From assembly GCA_035544895.1 (NCBI GenBank), contig DASZZM010000096.1, positions 71,253-135,252 of the forward strand: DNA of 64,000 nucleotides, written 5' to 3'. How positions within the stretch are numbered: position 1 is the stretch's first letter; each line of letters begins with the position of its first letter. This DNA is from JASLEW01 sp035544895 (lineage in GTDB: Bacteria > Acidobacteriota > Thermoanaerobaculia > Multivoradales > UBA5704). Under the pieces are notes generated by a model. It did not search any database and was not told where the DNA came from. It worked only from the letters and a program-made list of their open reading frames with translations. Of the stretch, positions 25,813 to 34,911 are shown piece by piece. The translations under genes and the position numbers were made by a program.

Positions 25813-26589
25813 ATGAACACTGTCGGCACGGGCCTCGTCTATGCCGGCTTCCTGGCCGGACTGGCTGGCCTCGTCTCGCTGGCGAGGCCGCTCGCCTTCC
25901 TGGGCATCCAGACGCGCGGCCACGCCCTTGCCGCGCTCGCTTGCAGCCTGTTGCTGGTGGCCGTCGGTTGGCTGCTGCCCGCCCCCGAGGAGCGCGTTGC
26001 GGTGGCGGCCGGTGCTCCCGGCGGGTCTACGCGGCTCGACGAGTTTACGCCGGCATGGCAGTTCGGCGAGCTCCACCGGGTGACCGTGCAGGCGCCGCGG
26101 GCACGCGTCTTCGCGGCCATAAAGGACGTCACCGCGCGTGAGATCCTGCTGTTCCGCACCCTGACCTGGATCCGCCGCTTCGGCCGGCCCGGTCCGGAGA
26201 GCATCCTGAATGCGCCGGAAGAGCAGCCCTTGCTGGCGGTGGCGACGCGTTCGGGATTCCTGCCGCTGGCCGAGGACGCCGGCCGCGAAATCGTCCTCGG
26301 CACGCTGGTGATCGCGCCGCGCGGCTGGCGGCCGGCTGGACGGTTGGCGCCGGAGGCCTACAAGGCGCTCGCCCAGCCCGGATTCGCCAAGGCGGCCATC
26401 AACTTCCGGGTCGAAGATGCCGGGCAAGGCACCTGCGTGGTGACCACTGAGACACGGGTCTACGCCACCGATGCGGCGACTCGCCGCCGGTTCGCGGCCT
26501 ACTGGCGGGTGATCTATCCCGGCAGCGCCCTGATCCGCAAGATGTGGCTGCGCGCCATCCGCATGCGTGCCGAAGGTCACCACGCTTGA
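25813..26589 (+). CDS. Two-TM membrane protein with a polyketide-cyclase-like (SRPBCC) domain
   Basis: 258 aa. Two TMs (~7-25 and ~35-55) are followed by a soluble domain (~75-255). Its start HRVTVQAPRARVFAAIKDVTARE resembles the first strand and helix of SRPBCC/START-like proteins, and TTETRVYATDAATRRRF resembles the C-terminal strands. This fold binds hydrophobic ligands; no ligand can be named. The ATG at 25813 lies 32 bp after dnaE, so read-through is likely. It converges on the receiver-AlbA gene with a 72-bp gap. Confidence 0.7.
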   Translation: MNTVGTGLVYAGFLAGLAGLVSLARPLAFLGIQTRGHALAALACSLLLVAVGWLLPAPEERVAVAAGAPGGSTRLDEFTPAWQFGELHRVTVQAPRARVFAAIKDVTAREILLFRTLTWIRRFGRPGPESILNAPEEQPLLAVATRSGFLPLAEDAGREIVLGTLVIAPRGWRPAGRLAPEAYKALAQPGFAKAAINFRVEDAGQGTCVVTTETRVYATDAATRRRFAAYWRVIYPGSALIRKMWLRAIRMRAEGHHA

Positions 26590-26661
26590 CCGGGCAACCC
26601 GGCCAGCCCGCTGGCTTCCTTGCTTCCGCGGCCTTCCGCAAGGGGCGCGCGGGGACCGTCG

Positions 26662-27546
26662 CTATTTCCACCGAAGCTTGCAGTATTCGACGGCTTCCCG
26701 TGTCGAAAGCTGACGGGTCGAGTTTCCAGCGCGGATGAAAAAGTGGTCCGCTCCGGTTCCATCGGAGACGTAGACGGGCCTGTGACACGGCTTAACCGAA
26801 ATGCGACAGACGTCGTTACCCGCGACATCGTCGAAGTCGATGCGAAGGTGCGGGCTCACGTCCTTGCCGAATGCGTTCAGTAGGAGCGTCACCAGGAATC
26901 TTTCGAACCCGTCGCGGTCCTGTCTCCTCAACGTCTTGAAGTCCTGGTGTAGCCCAACGGTCTTGCCGCCGTCGTCGACCCCGATCAGCAACACGCCACC
27001 CTGCGTCGAGTTGAGAAATGCGGCGACGGTCTTGATGATGCTTCCCTCAAGGTCGTGGTTCAGTTTCTTTAGGCGCATGTCCCAGCGCGCCGACGCCTTG
27101 AACTCGAGCCTGGCGCTCTCACCTCTCTTGATCAGGGCGGCAAGTCGCTCTTCGTGAGGGTCATCGGCAAGGGCCTTTTCTACGCGACTCAACAGCTCGC
27201 TCGCCAGGTCCGGCCTCCCCTTCGAAATGTAGTCGAACGCGCCGATCTTCATGCTCTCGACCGCGTCCTCGACCTCTGCGTAGCCGGTGAGGATGATCGC
27301 CCGCAGATCCTGCCGGACGTTATGCAGGCGCCTGAGAAGATCGGCTCCTGCAGACGCATCTCCAGAGAGGCGCTGGTCGAGGATCGCAAGCGAGAAGAAG
27401 GACGACTTGACGAGAGACACTGCCGCGGCAGGCTCTAACGCGAACTCCAAGTCATACTTGCCGCCGAGGATAAGCTCGATGGTTCGCAGCCAGCGGTCGT
27501 CGTCGTCTACCACCAGGATTCGCTGTCTGTCCATAAGGTGCCTCAC
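26662..27546 (-). CDS. Response regulator with AlbA_2 (Schlafen-like) output domain
   Basis: 294 aa. The receiver domain (~6-125) has the acidic pocket VVDDDD, the phospho-Asp in LAILDQRLSG, Thr in IILTGYAE and Lys in YISKG, so it should accept phosphate. The output (~140-290) is an AlbA_2/Schlafen-type domain: ESARLEFKAS, then IIKTVAAFLNSTQGGVLLIGV, then GLHQDFKTL and FFIRAGNSTRQL. AlbA_2 domains occur in DNA- or RNA-acting regulators and defence proteins; no wHTH follows here. GTG 27546 overlaps the previous stop (GTGA) and has GGAGAG upstream; ATG 27534 is an alternative. Last gene of the five-gene island operon. Confidence 0.88.
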   Translation of the reverse strand: MRHLMDRQRILVVDDDDRWLRTIELILGGKYDLEFALEPAAAVSLVKSSFFSLAILDQRLSGDASAGADLLRRLHNVRQDLRAIILTGYAEVEDAVESMKIGAFDYISKGRPDLASELLSRVEKALADDPHEERLAALIKRGESARLEFKASARWDMRLKKLNHDLEGSIIKTVAAFLNSTQGGVLLIGVDDGGKTVGLHQDFKTLRRQDRDGFERFLVTLLLNAFGKDVSPHLRIDFDDVAGNDVCRISVKPCHRPVYVSDGTGADHFFIRAGNSTRQLSTREAVEYCKLRWK

Positions 27547-28802
27547 TCGTCTACTCTCCGGTCGGAGGAGAGAGCCCTTAGAAGGCTTGTGAAGCCGCCC
27601 GCCTTGAAGAGATCGGCGAACTGGAACTGGTTGAATGGTTCCTCGACCTCGCAGTCTGCGAGGCGCGCGGTAATAAAGAATATGGAGTCATCGCGCATGC
27701 CCTTCTGGCGGTCCAAAGCTCGGTTGACCTCTTTGCGGATCATTCCCTCCTTATTGGCGGAGTGAGGTGAAAAACAGAAGACGAAGAAGTCGCAGTGATC
27801 AATAGCCTTTCGAATCTCCGGCTCCCATTTCTTGCCACTGACAATACTCCTAGAAGCCATCCAGGGAAGAAGTCCCTGTCCCATCAATTTCTTATAGAGG
27901 CGGGAAACAGCCTCGCTGTCCTCCTTGGCGTATGAGAGGAATACTCGTGCCGGCGTTGCTCTCTCGCTCAGGATCCTCTTGACCTTTTCGGTAAGCGTCG
28001 AAAGCTCTCCCTTAGGCACGTAGTCCAGAGCGCCCCGCTTGCCGCTCTCCACGGCAGCCTTAAAGTCTGGGTGTCCCGTAAGGATAATTGCACGGAGACC
28101 GGGAACACTCTTACGCATCCGACTCAAGACGTCTAAGCCCGAGACTCCACCGACCAACTGCATATCGAGCACAACGAGTGCAAATGGCTCTTTCCTAACG
28201 CGTTTGTATGCCTCTTCGGGGCTTATTGTCAAGGCGAGCTCGAATTCATTCCCGAGCAGTTGCTTGATGGTGTCCAGCCAGAGCTGTTTGTCGTCAAGTA
28301 CGAGAAGGCGAGGGCGTGATCCTAAGTTTCCTTCCGATCTTTCAGCACCTCGGGAGCGCAGTCCTGGTGTGCCGCCGATACGCCGACCAAGCACCGGCTT
28401 CGGCTCGGGTGGCCGAGAGGGTTGTGTCGTATCGGAGATCGCCTCGGCGAACACGCTTCTGATCTCCTTCCAGTTGAGTGGATTCTTTGTAAGATAACGA
28501 AAGGCTCCCAGTCTATTCGCCTCCTCTCGTGTTTTTGGCTCCGGAAGGCCGGTCAAAATGATCACCTTGCCGAGGAGTTTGCGCAGCTTCCTCGCCTTGG
28601 ACAGAACTTCGATACCGGAGAGGTCCGGAAGTTTCAAGTCTAGGAAAATGACGTCGAAGTCGGTCGTTTCCAACAGCCTAAGAGCCGCTACTCCGTTCGC
28701 TGCCTCCTTAAAGAGACAGTCGAATCCTTGGAGAGCGTCCCTTAGGGTCTGCCGGACTAGCACCTTATCGTCGACGATCAGCACTCGCCTAGTTTGATTC
28801 AT
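27543..28802 (-). CDS. Receiver-receiver-TIR protein
   Basis: 419 aa. Receiver 1 (~5-125) has VDDK, phospho-Asp in FLDLKLPD, IILTGLPE and Lys in YLTKNPL. A charged linker (~130-160) leads to receiver 2 (~163-280) with LDDK, VVLDMQLVGG, IILTGHPDF and YVPKG. A TIR domain (~285-410) follows: ARVFLSYAKEDSE, MASRSIVSGKKWE, FFVFCFSPHSANKEG, and a Glu in MIRKEVNRALD at the position expected for the NADase Glu. Family knowledge: many bacterial TIR domains cleave NAD+ or make cyclic ADP-ribose signals. Inference: phosphorylation of one or both receivers switches the TIR. Start ATG 28802 overlaps the upstream kinase gene by 14 bp. Confidence 0.9.
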   Translation of the reverse strand: MNQTRRVLIVDDKVLVRQTLRDALQGFDCLFKEAANGVAALRLLETTDFDVIFLDLKLPDLSGIEVLSKARKLRKLLGKVIILTGLPEPKTREEANRLGAFRYLTKNPLNWKEIRSVFAEAISDTTQPSRPPEPKPVLGRRIGGTPGLRSRGAERSEGNLGSRPRLLVLDDKQLWLDTIKQLLGNEFELALTISPEEAYKRVRKEPFALVVLDMQLVGGVSGLDVLSRMRKSVPGLRAIILTGHPDFKAAVESGKRGALDYVPKGELSTLTEKVKRILSERATPARVFLSYAKEDSEAVSRLYKKLMGQGLLPWMASRSIVSGKKWEPEIRKAIDHCDFFVFCFSPHSANKEGMIRKEVNRALDRQKGMRDDSIFFITARLADCEVEEPFNQFQFADLFKAGGFTSLLRALSSDRRVDE

Positions 28803-31581
28803 TCAGCTCTCCTCCTCCGTGCGAGAGGATCGGAATCCTCACAATGAACTTGGCGCCGTGGTTCGGTTGACTCTCGACCTCGATCGTTCCGCCGACCAGC
28901 CGTAGGTGAGTTCGCACGAGCCAGAGTCCCACTCCGTTTCCCTTCGGTTTCGTGGTGAAATCGGGATCGAAGATTCTCTCCTTATCCTGAGATCTGATGC
29001 CAGGTCCGTTGTCCGCTATTATGATAACGGCGGTGCCGGCGGCATCGCCCGTACCTTTCGATGTTGACACGTCGATAATCCCCCGTTTCTTGTTCTCAAG
29101 AGCCTGAAACGCATTGATGACGATGTTTCTCACGATTTGGACAAACGGCCGCTCGTAGATTTCGCACAGAAGCGGTCGACGGCAAAGCGCCACCTTCACC
29201 TTGATAGACTCTGGTTTCCTGTATTCCAACGAATCGATAGCGGTTCTAATAACTTGATTGATGTTCACCGGTCCTTTTTCCCCCATACGATTGGCGGAGA
29301 AGCCAGCAAGCTCGTTCGCAAACTCGGTAGCCTGCCCTGCCGCGTCCTCGATTCTTGTCAGCATGCGATCTATATTCGCGTTGGGCGCGGTTAGGTGCTC
29401 CCTGATTCCGTCGACGTTCGCGGGAATTAGCCCGGACGTGTTGTTGATTTCATGTGCCACAGCGGCAACCAATAAGGACAAACCGCTGTAACTCTGAGCA
29501 TTGTCAATTGCTACGCCGACATAATCCGCAAACGTGGTAAAGAACTCGAGATCGCTAGCGCTATACTTGAGATGGTCTCCGATCTTGTTGATCACTTTCA
29601 TCGCACCTAGGATAGTACTCTTCGCGACAATCGGAACGACCATTAGAGACTCGATGTGCATCTTTCTGCCATGTTTCTTTGTAAGATATCTGCGGATCGC
29701 CAAATCATACTTCCCATCGTTCTCATCTGTAGTCATGATCAGTCGGGGATTGCCCGTCTCGGCGACTTGCCCTGTCACACCCTCTCCTAGTTTGTAGGAA
29801 GCGCGTGGAATCATGGGCATTCCCTCACACAGCTTGAGGACTATCCGGTCGTCCCCTTCTTTCAAGAATAGCATGCAGATCTCCGCTTGCATTACCTCCG
29901 CCATCTTCTGAGTGGTCAGCTCCAAGAGCTCGTCGAGCTTCAAGGCAGAGTTGATGAGGCGGCCGACCGCGCCAAGCGAGCTAAGTTGCTGAACTCGTCG
30001 GTCCTTTTCTGTGATCAGCTCGGCATTGCGGATCGCGACTGCGAGGTGGCTCGCCGTGATCTCCATGACATTGCGGCAGTCCGCACTGAACCCTCTTTCG
30101 AGCAGGCACAGCCTATCAGAACCGGGCAGTGTGTTGCCGTAGTACGAAGATGTCTTATTCATCGCCCTCAGGACGCCGCGAATCTTACCGCCGATCCTGA
30201 TGGGCACCGCAAGATAGTGCTCGAGTGTGCCGGAAGGGATGTTGCTGAGATAGCCCTCCTTGTTGGCGTGATCGTAGCGTTTGTCGGCCAGCGGGCTAAC
30301 ACGCTTCGCGCCTCCGGGTTCCGGTAGTTGGATAGTCTCGTCTTTCTTGAAAACGGACCCCGTCAGACTCTGGCCGGGCCGGTAAGCTTCACCTGAAGCG
30401 TCCACAGGCTCATTTCCACGAAGCTCCGCGACGTTCTCAAGCCGTTTTGTCGACTCGTTATAAAGAAAAATTGAGATGACCTCTGGATTAACGATGTCCG
30501 CGATTCTACGCGTTACGACCTCGTAGGTCTCCGTCAGACCGTCCCTCTCTCCAAGTCTGTCACTCATGTCACTCAGCATCCTGGCAATCTCGCTGTAGTC
30601 TTGATGGATCTCTCTTCTCTTGCGCTGAAGCCAATCCTTCGTAATGGCGAGGGCTGCCTGGGTGACGAATTCGTCGACTAGGGTTTGTTTCTCCGCGCCG
30701 AAGAAACTCACTGTCTCGCTGCTCACGTTGAGCACGGCATCAATTGCCTCTTCGAAGAGGCCTGTCGAGATGGGGACAATGTAGGCGGACCGCACGTCCC
30801 GCCAATATCGCTCTTCTTCGGGCGACACTTCCCGGCCTGCTACCGTGGCCGCCGCGAAGCGGCGGAAGCTCTCCATCCTCTGAAGATCGTCAAATGCCGC
30901 GGCTCGGCGGGTTTCGACGACTCTCCCGGAGAAGAGGTCTCCCTTCGCCTTCGGGATTTCGAACGGGTAGCGCATTCGCTCATCGGGTCCAGCGAATCCC
31001 TTGAGGTGGTAGTCTCCTGCAGTGAAGTCGTAGACGCGAATGTGGCAGGTGAACGCACCGACTGTTGAACGGACCGATTGGCAGATCAGGTCAAGCGTTT
31101 CCTTGGTCTCGCCACCCGCGCTAATTCTCTTCTGCACGTCGAGCAAAAAGCTGTTCTTGCGAGCGAGGTGCTCTCGCTCAAGGTCCTTGAACGCCTGGTC
31201 GACCGAAAAGCGGATCGCCTGGCTCGATGATCTCTCTGCCTTTGGAAGGTAGTTAAAGATGGCGTATTCACCGGCCCGCTCGGCACGCAGCAGTTCGTCG
31301 TGGCCGGTCAAGACGATGACCCTGTAGTCGTCGGAGCGCCCCTTGATGTAGTCGAGGAACGCCGTTCCCGCAAGGTAGAGGGGCTGTTGGTCCCCCGATA
31401 TGGGTTGGGGAAACGACAGGTCGAGTATGACAACGCGGATTTGGGGGTTTGCGTCGAGAGCCGCCATCCCCTCTTCCGGCGAGTCGGCTCCGACGAACCT
31501 GTACGGCTCGCCGCGGAAGAGAATCGCGATTGAGTGCCGATAGGCGGCGTCGTCTTCGATCAGCAGCACTTCTCTCGTCAT
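28789..31581 (-). CDS. Hybrid histidine kinase: receiver - three GAF-like domains - HisKA/HATPase
   Basis: 930 aa, cytoplasmic. An N-terminal receiver (~4-125) has IEDD, phospho-Asp in VVILDLSFPQ and an unusual insertion before FLDYIKGR, with Lys in YLPKAE. Three GAF-like domains follow (~145-310, ~340-520, ~545-700); the last has LGEGVTGQVAETG and SLMVVPI typical of GAF. HisKA carries His in AAVAHEINNTSG (~715), then N-box VQIVRNIVINAFQAL, G1 box IADNGPGI and G2 box KGNGVGLWLV. ATG 31581 has GGAGGA upstream and overlaps the lone receiver's stop (ATGA). It probably senses a cytosolic ligand or input from the membrane kinase and passes phosphate to the TIR and AlbA proteins. Confidence 0.9.
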   Translation of the reverse strand: MTREVLLIEDDAAYRHSIAILFRGEPYRFVGADSPEEGMAALDANPQIRVVILDLSFPQPISGDQQPLYLAGTAFLDYIKGRSDDYRVIVLTGHDELLRAERAGEYAIFNYLPKAERSSSQAIRFSVDQAFKDLEREHLARKNSFLLDVQKRISAGGETKETLDLICQSVRSTVGAFTCHIRVYDFTAGDYHLKGFAGPDERMRYPFEIPKAKGDLFSGRVVETRRAAAFDDLQRMESFRRFAAATVAGREVSPEEERYWRDVRSAYIVPISTGLFEEAIDAVLNVSSETVSFFGAEKQTLVDEFVTQAALAITKDWLQRKRREIHQDYSEIARMLSDMSDRLGERDGLTETYEVVTRRIADIVNPEVISIFLYNESTKRLENVAELRGNEPVDASGEAYRPGQSLTGSVFKKDETIQLPEPGGAKRVSPLADKRYDHANKEGYLSNIPSGTLEHYLAVPIRIGGKIRGVLRAMNKTSSYYGNTLPGSDRLCLLERGFSADCRNVMEITASHLAVAIRNAELITEKDRRVQQLSSLGAVGRLINSALKLDELLELTTQKMAEVMQAEICMLFLKEGDDRIVLKLCEGMPMIPRASYKLGEGVTGQVAETGNPRLIMTTDENDGKYDLAIRRYLTKKHGRKMHIESLMVVPIVAKSTILGAMKVINKIGDHLKYSASDLEFFTTFADYVGVAIDNAQSYSGLSLLVAAVAHEINNTSGLIPANVDGIREHLTAPNANIDRMLTRIEDAAGQATEFANELAGFSANRMGEKGPVNINQVIRTAIDSLEYRKPESIKVKVALCRRPLLCEIYERPFVQIVRNIVINAFQALENKKRGIIDVSTSKGTGDAAGTAVIIIADNGPGIRSQDKERIFDPDFTTKPKGNGVGLWLVRTHLRLVGGTIEVESQPNHGAKFIVRIPILSHGGGELNESN

Positions 31582-31976
31582 GAGGTTGATCCTCCTCCAC
31601 ACGCGAGGAGGATCTCCTCAAGTGAGCGGTCGTTCAGAGGCTTGTCGAGAAACTGCAGGCCGAGACCCTTCGCCTTCGCTCGGTTCTCCTCGTGTGCGGA
31701 CATGAGAACAATTCGGATGCCAACTCCACGAGCTCGCATCGCCTTGCATGCCTCGAATCCATCGATCCCGGGCATCGAGACGTCCATCAGAATGAGGTCG
31801 AAGGCGTCTCCATCACTTACTTTCGTAAGCGCCGCTAACGCCTCCTCCGCGTCATCGACGTCGGCGTGGTATTGGTGCCGCAGTCGGAATACGAATGCCC
31901 GCCTAAACTCATCCTCGTCGTCCACTACGAGGACTCTGCAATGCTGCCGTCGTATCTTGCTGATAGCTGAGATCAT
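31578..31976 (-). CDS. Single-domain response regulator
   Basis: 132 aa, only a receiver: VLVVDDEDEFRR acidic pocket, phospho-Asp in LILMDVSMPGIDG, Ser in VLMSAHEE and Lys in FLDKPL. There is no output domain, so it probably acts as a phosphate shuttle between the two kinases, as Spo0F-type relays do (inference). ATG 31976 overlaps the stop of the membrane kinase (ATGA), and its own stop overlaps the next start (ATGA), so translation of all three is coupled. Confidence 0.9.
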   Translation of the reverse strand: MISAISKIRRQHCRVLVVDDEDEFRRAFVFRLRHQYHADVDDAEEALAALTKVSDGDAFDLILMDVSMPGIDGFEACKAMRARGVGIRIVLMSAHEENRAKAKGLGLQFLDKPLNDRSLEEILLACGGGSTS

Positions 31977-34672
31977 GACGATGTGACCTCCGGACTCTCG
32001 GGGGTACTGAACAGCGGAAGCGCTATCCGAAAACAAACTCCGCGGTCAGCGGCAGTCTCGACAGTGATTTGACCGCTGTGGTTCTCGATAATCGTCTTGG
32101 TGATGAACAGTCCAAGACCGCTACCGGTCGTCTTGGTAGTGTAGAAGGCCGCGAACGCTCTTGTCTTCTCCTCTTCGGACATTCCACAGCCATCGTCATG
32201 CCAAGACACTAGAAGAGAGGCTTTGTCGACCTCGACTGTAACGTCGATCTTGCCAGCTGACTGCCGACCATCAACGTGCCTTGCAAGTTTGATCGCGTCG
32301 AGCGAGTTATCGAAAAGGTTTGTGAAAACCTGCCGCAGCTGATCGGGATCGGCGTGCAGCAGTGGGTCGCCATCCGGATACTTTGTGAAAAAGACTACGC
32401 GTGCCGCCGACGCCCGACTCTCCATGCTGACGGCGAGCTTGCTCAGAACTGACTTGAAGGAGAGAATCTCCTTTTCCGGCGGTTTTGGCCCCGCCGTCAT
32501 AAGCATGTTCTGCACCTTGCCGCGAGCCTTGTTCATCGCGTCTCTGATCGCCGACCATGCCTGATGCATCTCGGTATCGGTTAGCGATTCGCTCTCCAGG
32601 CCCTCGACGTAGTTTAGGACCACGCCAATATCGTGCTTGATGTCGTGAGCGGTTGTCTGAGCCAGTCTTCCGAGTGCGGCGAGCTTCTCTGAGCGCAGCT
32701 TCTCCTCCTCCAAACGAAGCCTCTCGCGCTCGTCCTTGAAAACACCTATGCTTCCCACCTTTCTGCCGTCCTTGTCGAGAATCCAGGTGGCGGAAAGCCG
32801 CACAGGAATCAGGGCCTCCTGCGCATCTCGTATCCGCGCGGGGTAGTCCCGTATTGTGTGGTCTTTGGTCTTCCAGAGCGCACGGCCGATCTCTTTGGCG
32901 TGGTCGGCCGACTCGTAGTATTTCTCCACGGATTGGCCTAGCACGTCGCGCTCGCGTAGGCCTGAAATCTTTTCGCACTCCCGGTTGAAGTTCTGAATTT
33001 TACCGTTCTTGTCAAGAACCATGATCGGATCAGGAGAGTTATTAACCAGATTCTCGAAGTAGCTGTTCCGCTCTATGAACTTGGCGTTGCGAATCGCCGA
33101 GGCGACCTGTGTAGCGATGAGGGTCAGAAGCTCGAAGTCGTCCTCTCCAAATCCTTCAGCCGCCAGGTTGGCTTTGCCGTGTAGCGGAGCGTAGTTCTCC
33201 GCCTTCTTGTTCAGAACCCTTATTACGCCGAGCACTTCGTCGCCTATGAGGAGAGGCACTCCCATGTAATGGCGCGTCGTCCCGGAAGGCAACCGCCGAG
33301 AGTATTCCCCTACGTAGTCCTCGTCGAAAGGAATCTGATTCAGTTTCTGGCGCACCTTGGTCTCGAATACCATTCTGGTGAGGCTGCGTTTATTTTCGTC
33401 GTAGGAGAGCTCGATCTCAGCAAGCTTCTTGGTCGTTTCATCGTCCGGTCCCGACACCGCCGCTTTCTCTATCCGAAAGCCACGATTGTCGGGAATGAAG
33501 AGTGCTGCCTCTTCCGAGCAGAGCTGGGTCGATACCAGCGCCACTACGTTGCGGAACAGCAGCTCGAGTCCCTGTTCGGCTTTCAACTGGCCGCCGATGT
33601 CGTAGAGCATCTGGAGACGTTGCTTGCTTTCCATGTTGCGGGATTTAAGCTCGCCATACTGCTTCGCGTTCTTCCGTGCCATCGCAATGAGGGATGCCAT
33701 GCTCGAGAGCTTTTGCAGGTCGTTCGGCGTGTAGTAATGCAGGCTCCTGGTGGAGAAGACGCCGAGCACGCCGAAGGGAGTCCCATCGATCTCGAGCGGG
33801 ACGAGTCTGCCGGACCAGCGAGCGCTCTTGGCCGGCGGATCCTCCAGAGAGGCCTTGCGGACGCGCCACTCTGGCAGGGCAAGGGGCTGCCGCGAGTCTA
33901 GGACCCGCCGGTGGTGCTGTTCGAGCAGACTCTCGGCCTCAGCCGTCGAAGCGTCTCGTTCCGGCCGCTTCGCGGCCGTAAAGGTGCCGTTTGCCCTTTC
34001 GCCATCTATGAGCACTATGGCACTGAGATCGGACTCGGTGAGCTCCATCGCCGAATTCAGAACGGAAGCCATGAGCTGATCGAGGTCGGTGTCGGCTAGG
34101 ATCTCGCGGTCGATTCTTTCAATAGCGCGCATAAGCTTTGCCTCTGCACGGTCCCGAGTCCTCGCGAGGTTCGCGGCAAGGAGCGCCACGCCTTCGAGGA
34201 TGACCGCTCGGAAGCCGAAGGAGTAGAGGGCTGGCACGTTGCGCCCCAAGAGCGCGCCGGTTGCCAGCCCATACATGAGTGTCGAAGAGGTCGCAACCGT
34301 CAGACTCCAGCCTGGGCCCAGGTACCTGGAAGCCGACATGATCGGGAAGAGGTAGAGAAGGAACCAGGAGCTTGCAAGGCCGCCGCTTGCCTTCACGAGG
34401 CACGAAATGGCGACCATATCGACCAAAGCCTTGATCAGACGTGCACGCTTCTGTTCGAGCAGGGTCGGGCGGAGGAACGCGAGCAGACAGGTAAGGACCA
34501 TGTAAGCAAGGAGGATCCAGGAAACCTGCGCTGGATTCGCGAATACAGTGGTGAGATTGGCGATCAGAAGTAGGGCGATGGCAGCGAGAAGCCTGGTCTG
34601 GACGATCCTGGCTGCGGGGTGCGAGCTAAGGACTCGTATAGCCTCTAAGGAGTGAGGTCGTCCATGCATCAT
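31973..34672 (-). CDS. Membrane histidine kinase: multi-TM - GAF - GAF - PAS - HisKA/HATPase
   Basis: About 899 aa. Five to six TMs (~30-185) with short loops form an integral-membrane sensor. A GAF domain (~200-345), a second GAF (~370-560; HYMGVPLLIGDEVLGVIRV), and a PAS (~565-690; PDPIMVLDKNGKIQNFN) follow. HisKA has the phospho-His in LAQTTAHDIKHDIG, and HATPase_c shows N-box VFTNLFDNSLDAI, DDGCGMSEEE and GSGLGLFITK. First gene of the island operon. ATG 34672 is preferred because AGAGG lies seven bases upstream; ATG 34726 would add 18 residues but its AGGAG is only two bases away. Ligand unknown. Confidence 0.9.
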   Translation of the reverse strand: MMHGRPHSLEAIRVLSSHPAARIVQTRLLAAIALLLIANLTTVFANPAQVSWILLAYMVLTCLLAFLRPTLLEQKRARLIKALVDMVAISCLVKASGGLASSWFLLYLFPIMSASRYLGPGWSLTVATSSTLMYGLATGALLGRNVPALYSFGFRAVILEGVALLAANLARTRDRAEAKLMRAIERIDREILADTDLDQLMASVLNSAMELTESDLSAIVLIDGERANGTFTAAKRPERDASTAEAESLLEQHHRRVLDSRQPLALPEWRVRKASLEDPPAKSARWSGRLVPLEIDGTPFGVLGVFSTRSLHYYTPNDLQKLSSMASLIAMARKNAKQYGELKSRNMESKQRLQMLYDIGGQLKAEQGLELLFRNVVALVSTQLCSEEAALFIPDNRGFRIEKAAVSGPDDETTKKLAEIELSYDENKRSLTRMVFETKVRQKLNQIPFDEDYVGEYSRRLPSGTTRHYMGVPLLIGDEVLGVIRVLNKKAENYAPLHGKANLAAEGFGEDDFELLTLIATQVASAIRNAKFIERNSYFENLVNNSPDPIMVLDKNGKIQNFNRECEKISGLRERDVLGQSVEKYYESADHAKEIGRALWKTKDHTIRDYPARIRDAQEALIPVRLSATWILDKDGRKVGSIGVFKDERERLRLEEEKLRSEKLAALGRLAQTTAHDIKHDIGVVLNYVEGLESESLTDTEMHQAWSAIRDAMNKARGKVQNMLMTAGPKPPEKEILSFKSVLSKLAVSMESRASAARVVFFTKYPDGDPLLHADPDQLRQVFTNLFDNSLDAIKLARHVDGRQSAGKIDVTVEVDKASLLVSWHDDGCGMSEEEKTRAFAAFYTTKTTGSGLGLFITKTIIENHSGQITVETAADRGVCFRIALPLFSTPESPEVTSS

Positions 34673-34789
34673 ATCTTGGCCTCTTTTCGTGACAGTGTTT
34701 TTAGGAGCCGTCCAACGGTCGGACATGTCTCCTGACTGGGCAGGCGAAACCTGCCAGTGTATCTCTTTTACTCAGCACACTTTGAAGTA

Positions 34790-34818
34790 ATGATACTCCC
34801 GCTCCAACCCACTGTCAA
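34790..34818 (-). promoter_or_regulatory. Near-consensus sigma70 promoter of the TIR/phosphorelay operon
   Basis: Read on the minus strand, a perfect TTGACA (34818-34813) is followed after exactly 17 bp by TATCAT (34795-34790). This is the strongest housekeeping-type promoter I see in the window. It would give a ~110-nt leader before ATG 34672. Confidence 0.7.
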
Positions 34819-34888
34819 GGTGACGAATCGCGCTGCGTCCTCACCAGCACGATTCTTGACTTCAAGCCACAACTCGGCGTAGTCTTTC

Positions 34889-34911
34889 ACGTGACTAACG
34901 TGTAGCACGTG
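34889..34911 (+). promoter_or_regulatory. Three ACGTG repeats at 9-bp spacing before vapB (possible operator)
   Basis: ACGTG occurs at 34889, 34898 and 34907, exactly 9 bp apart, just upstream of the vapB ribosome site. Ribbon-helix-helix antitoxins autoregulate by binding short iterated or palindromic sites at such positions. A weak -35-like TTGACT lies at 34856. Confidence 0.4.

Noticed and set aside
26618..26643. Terminator between the dnaE-side gene and the receiver-AlbA gene
   Set aside because: CCTTGC/GCAAGG is an inverted repeat but has a 14-base loop and no T-run, so it is too weak to call.
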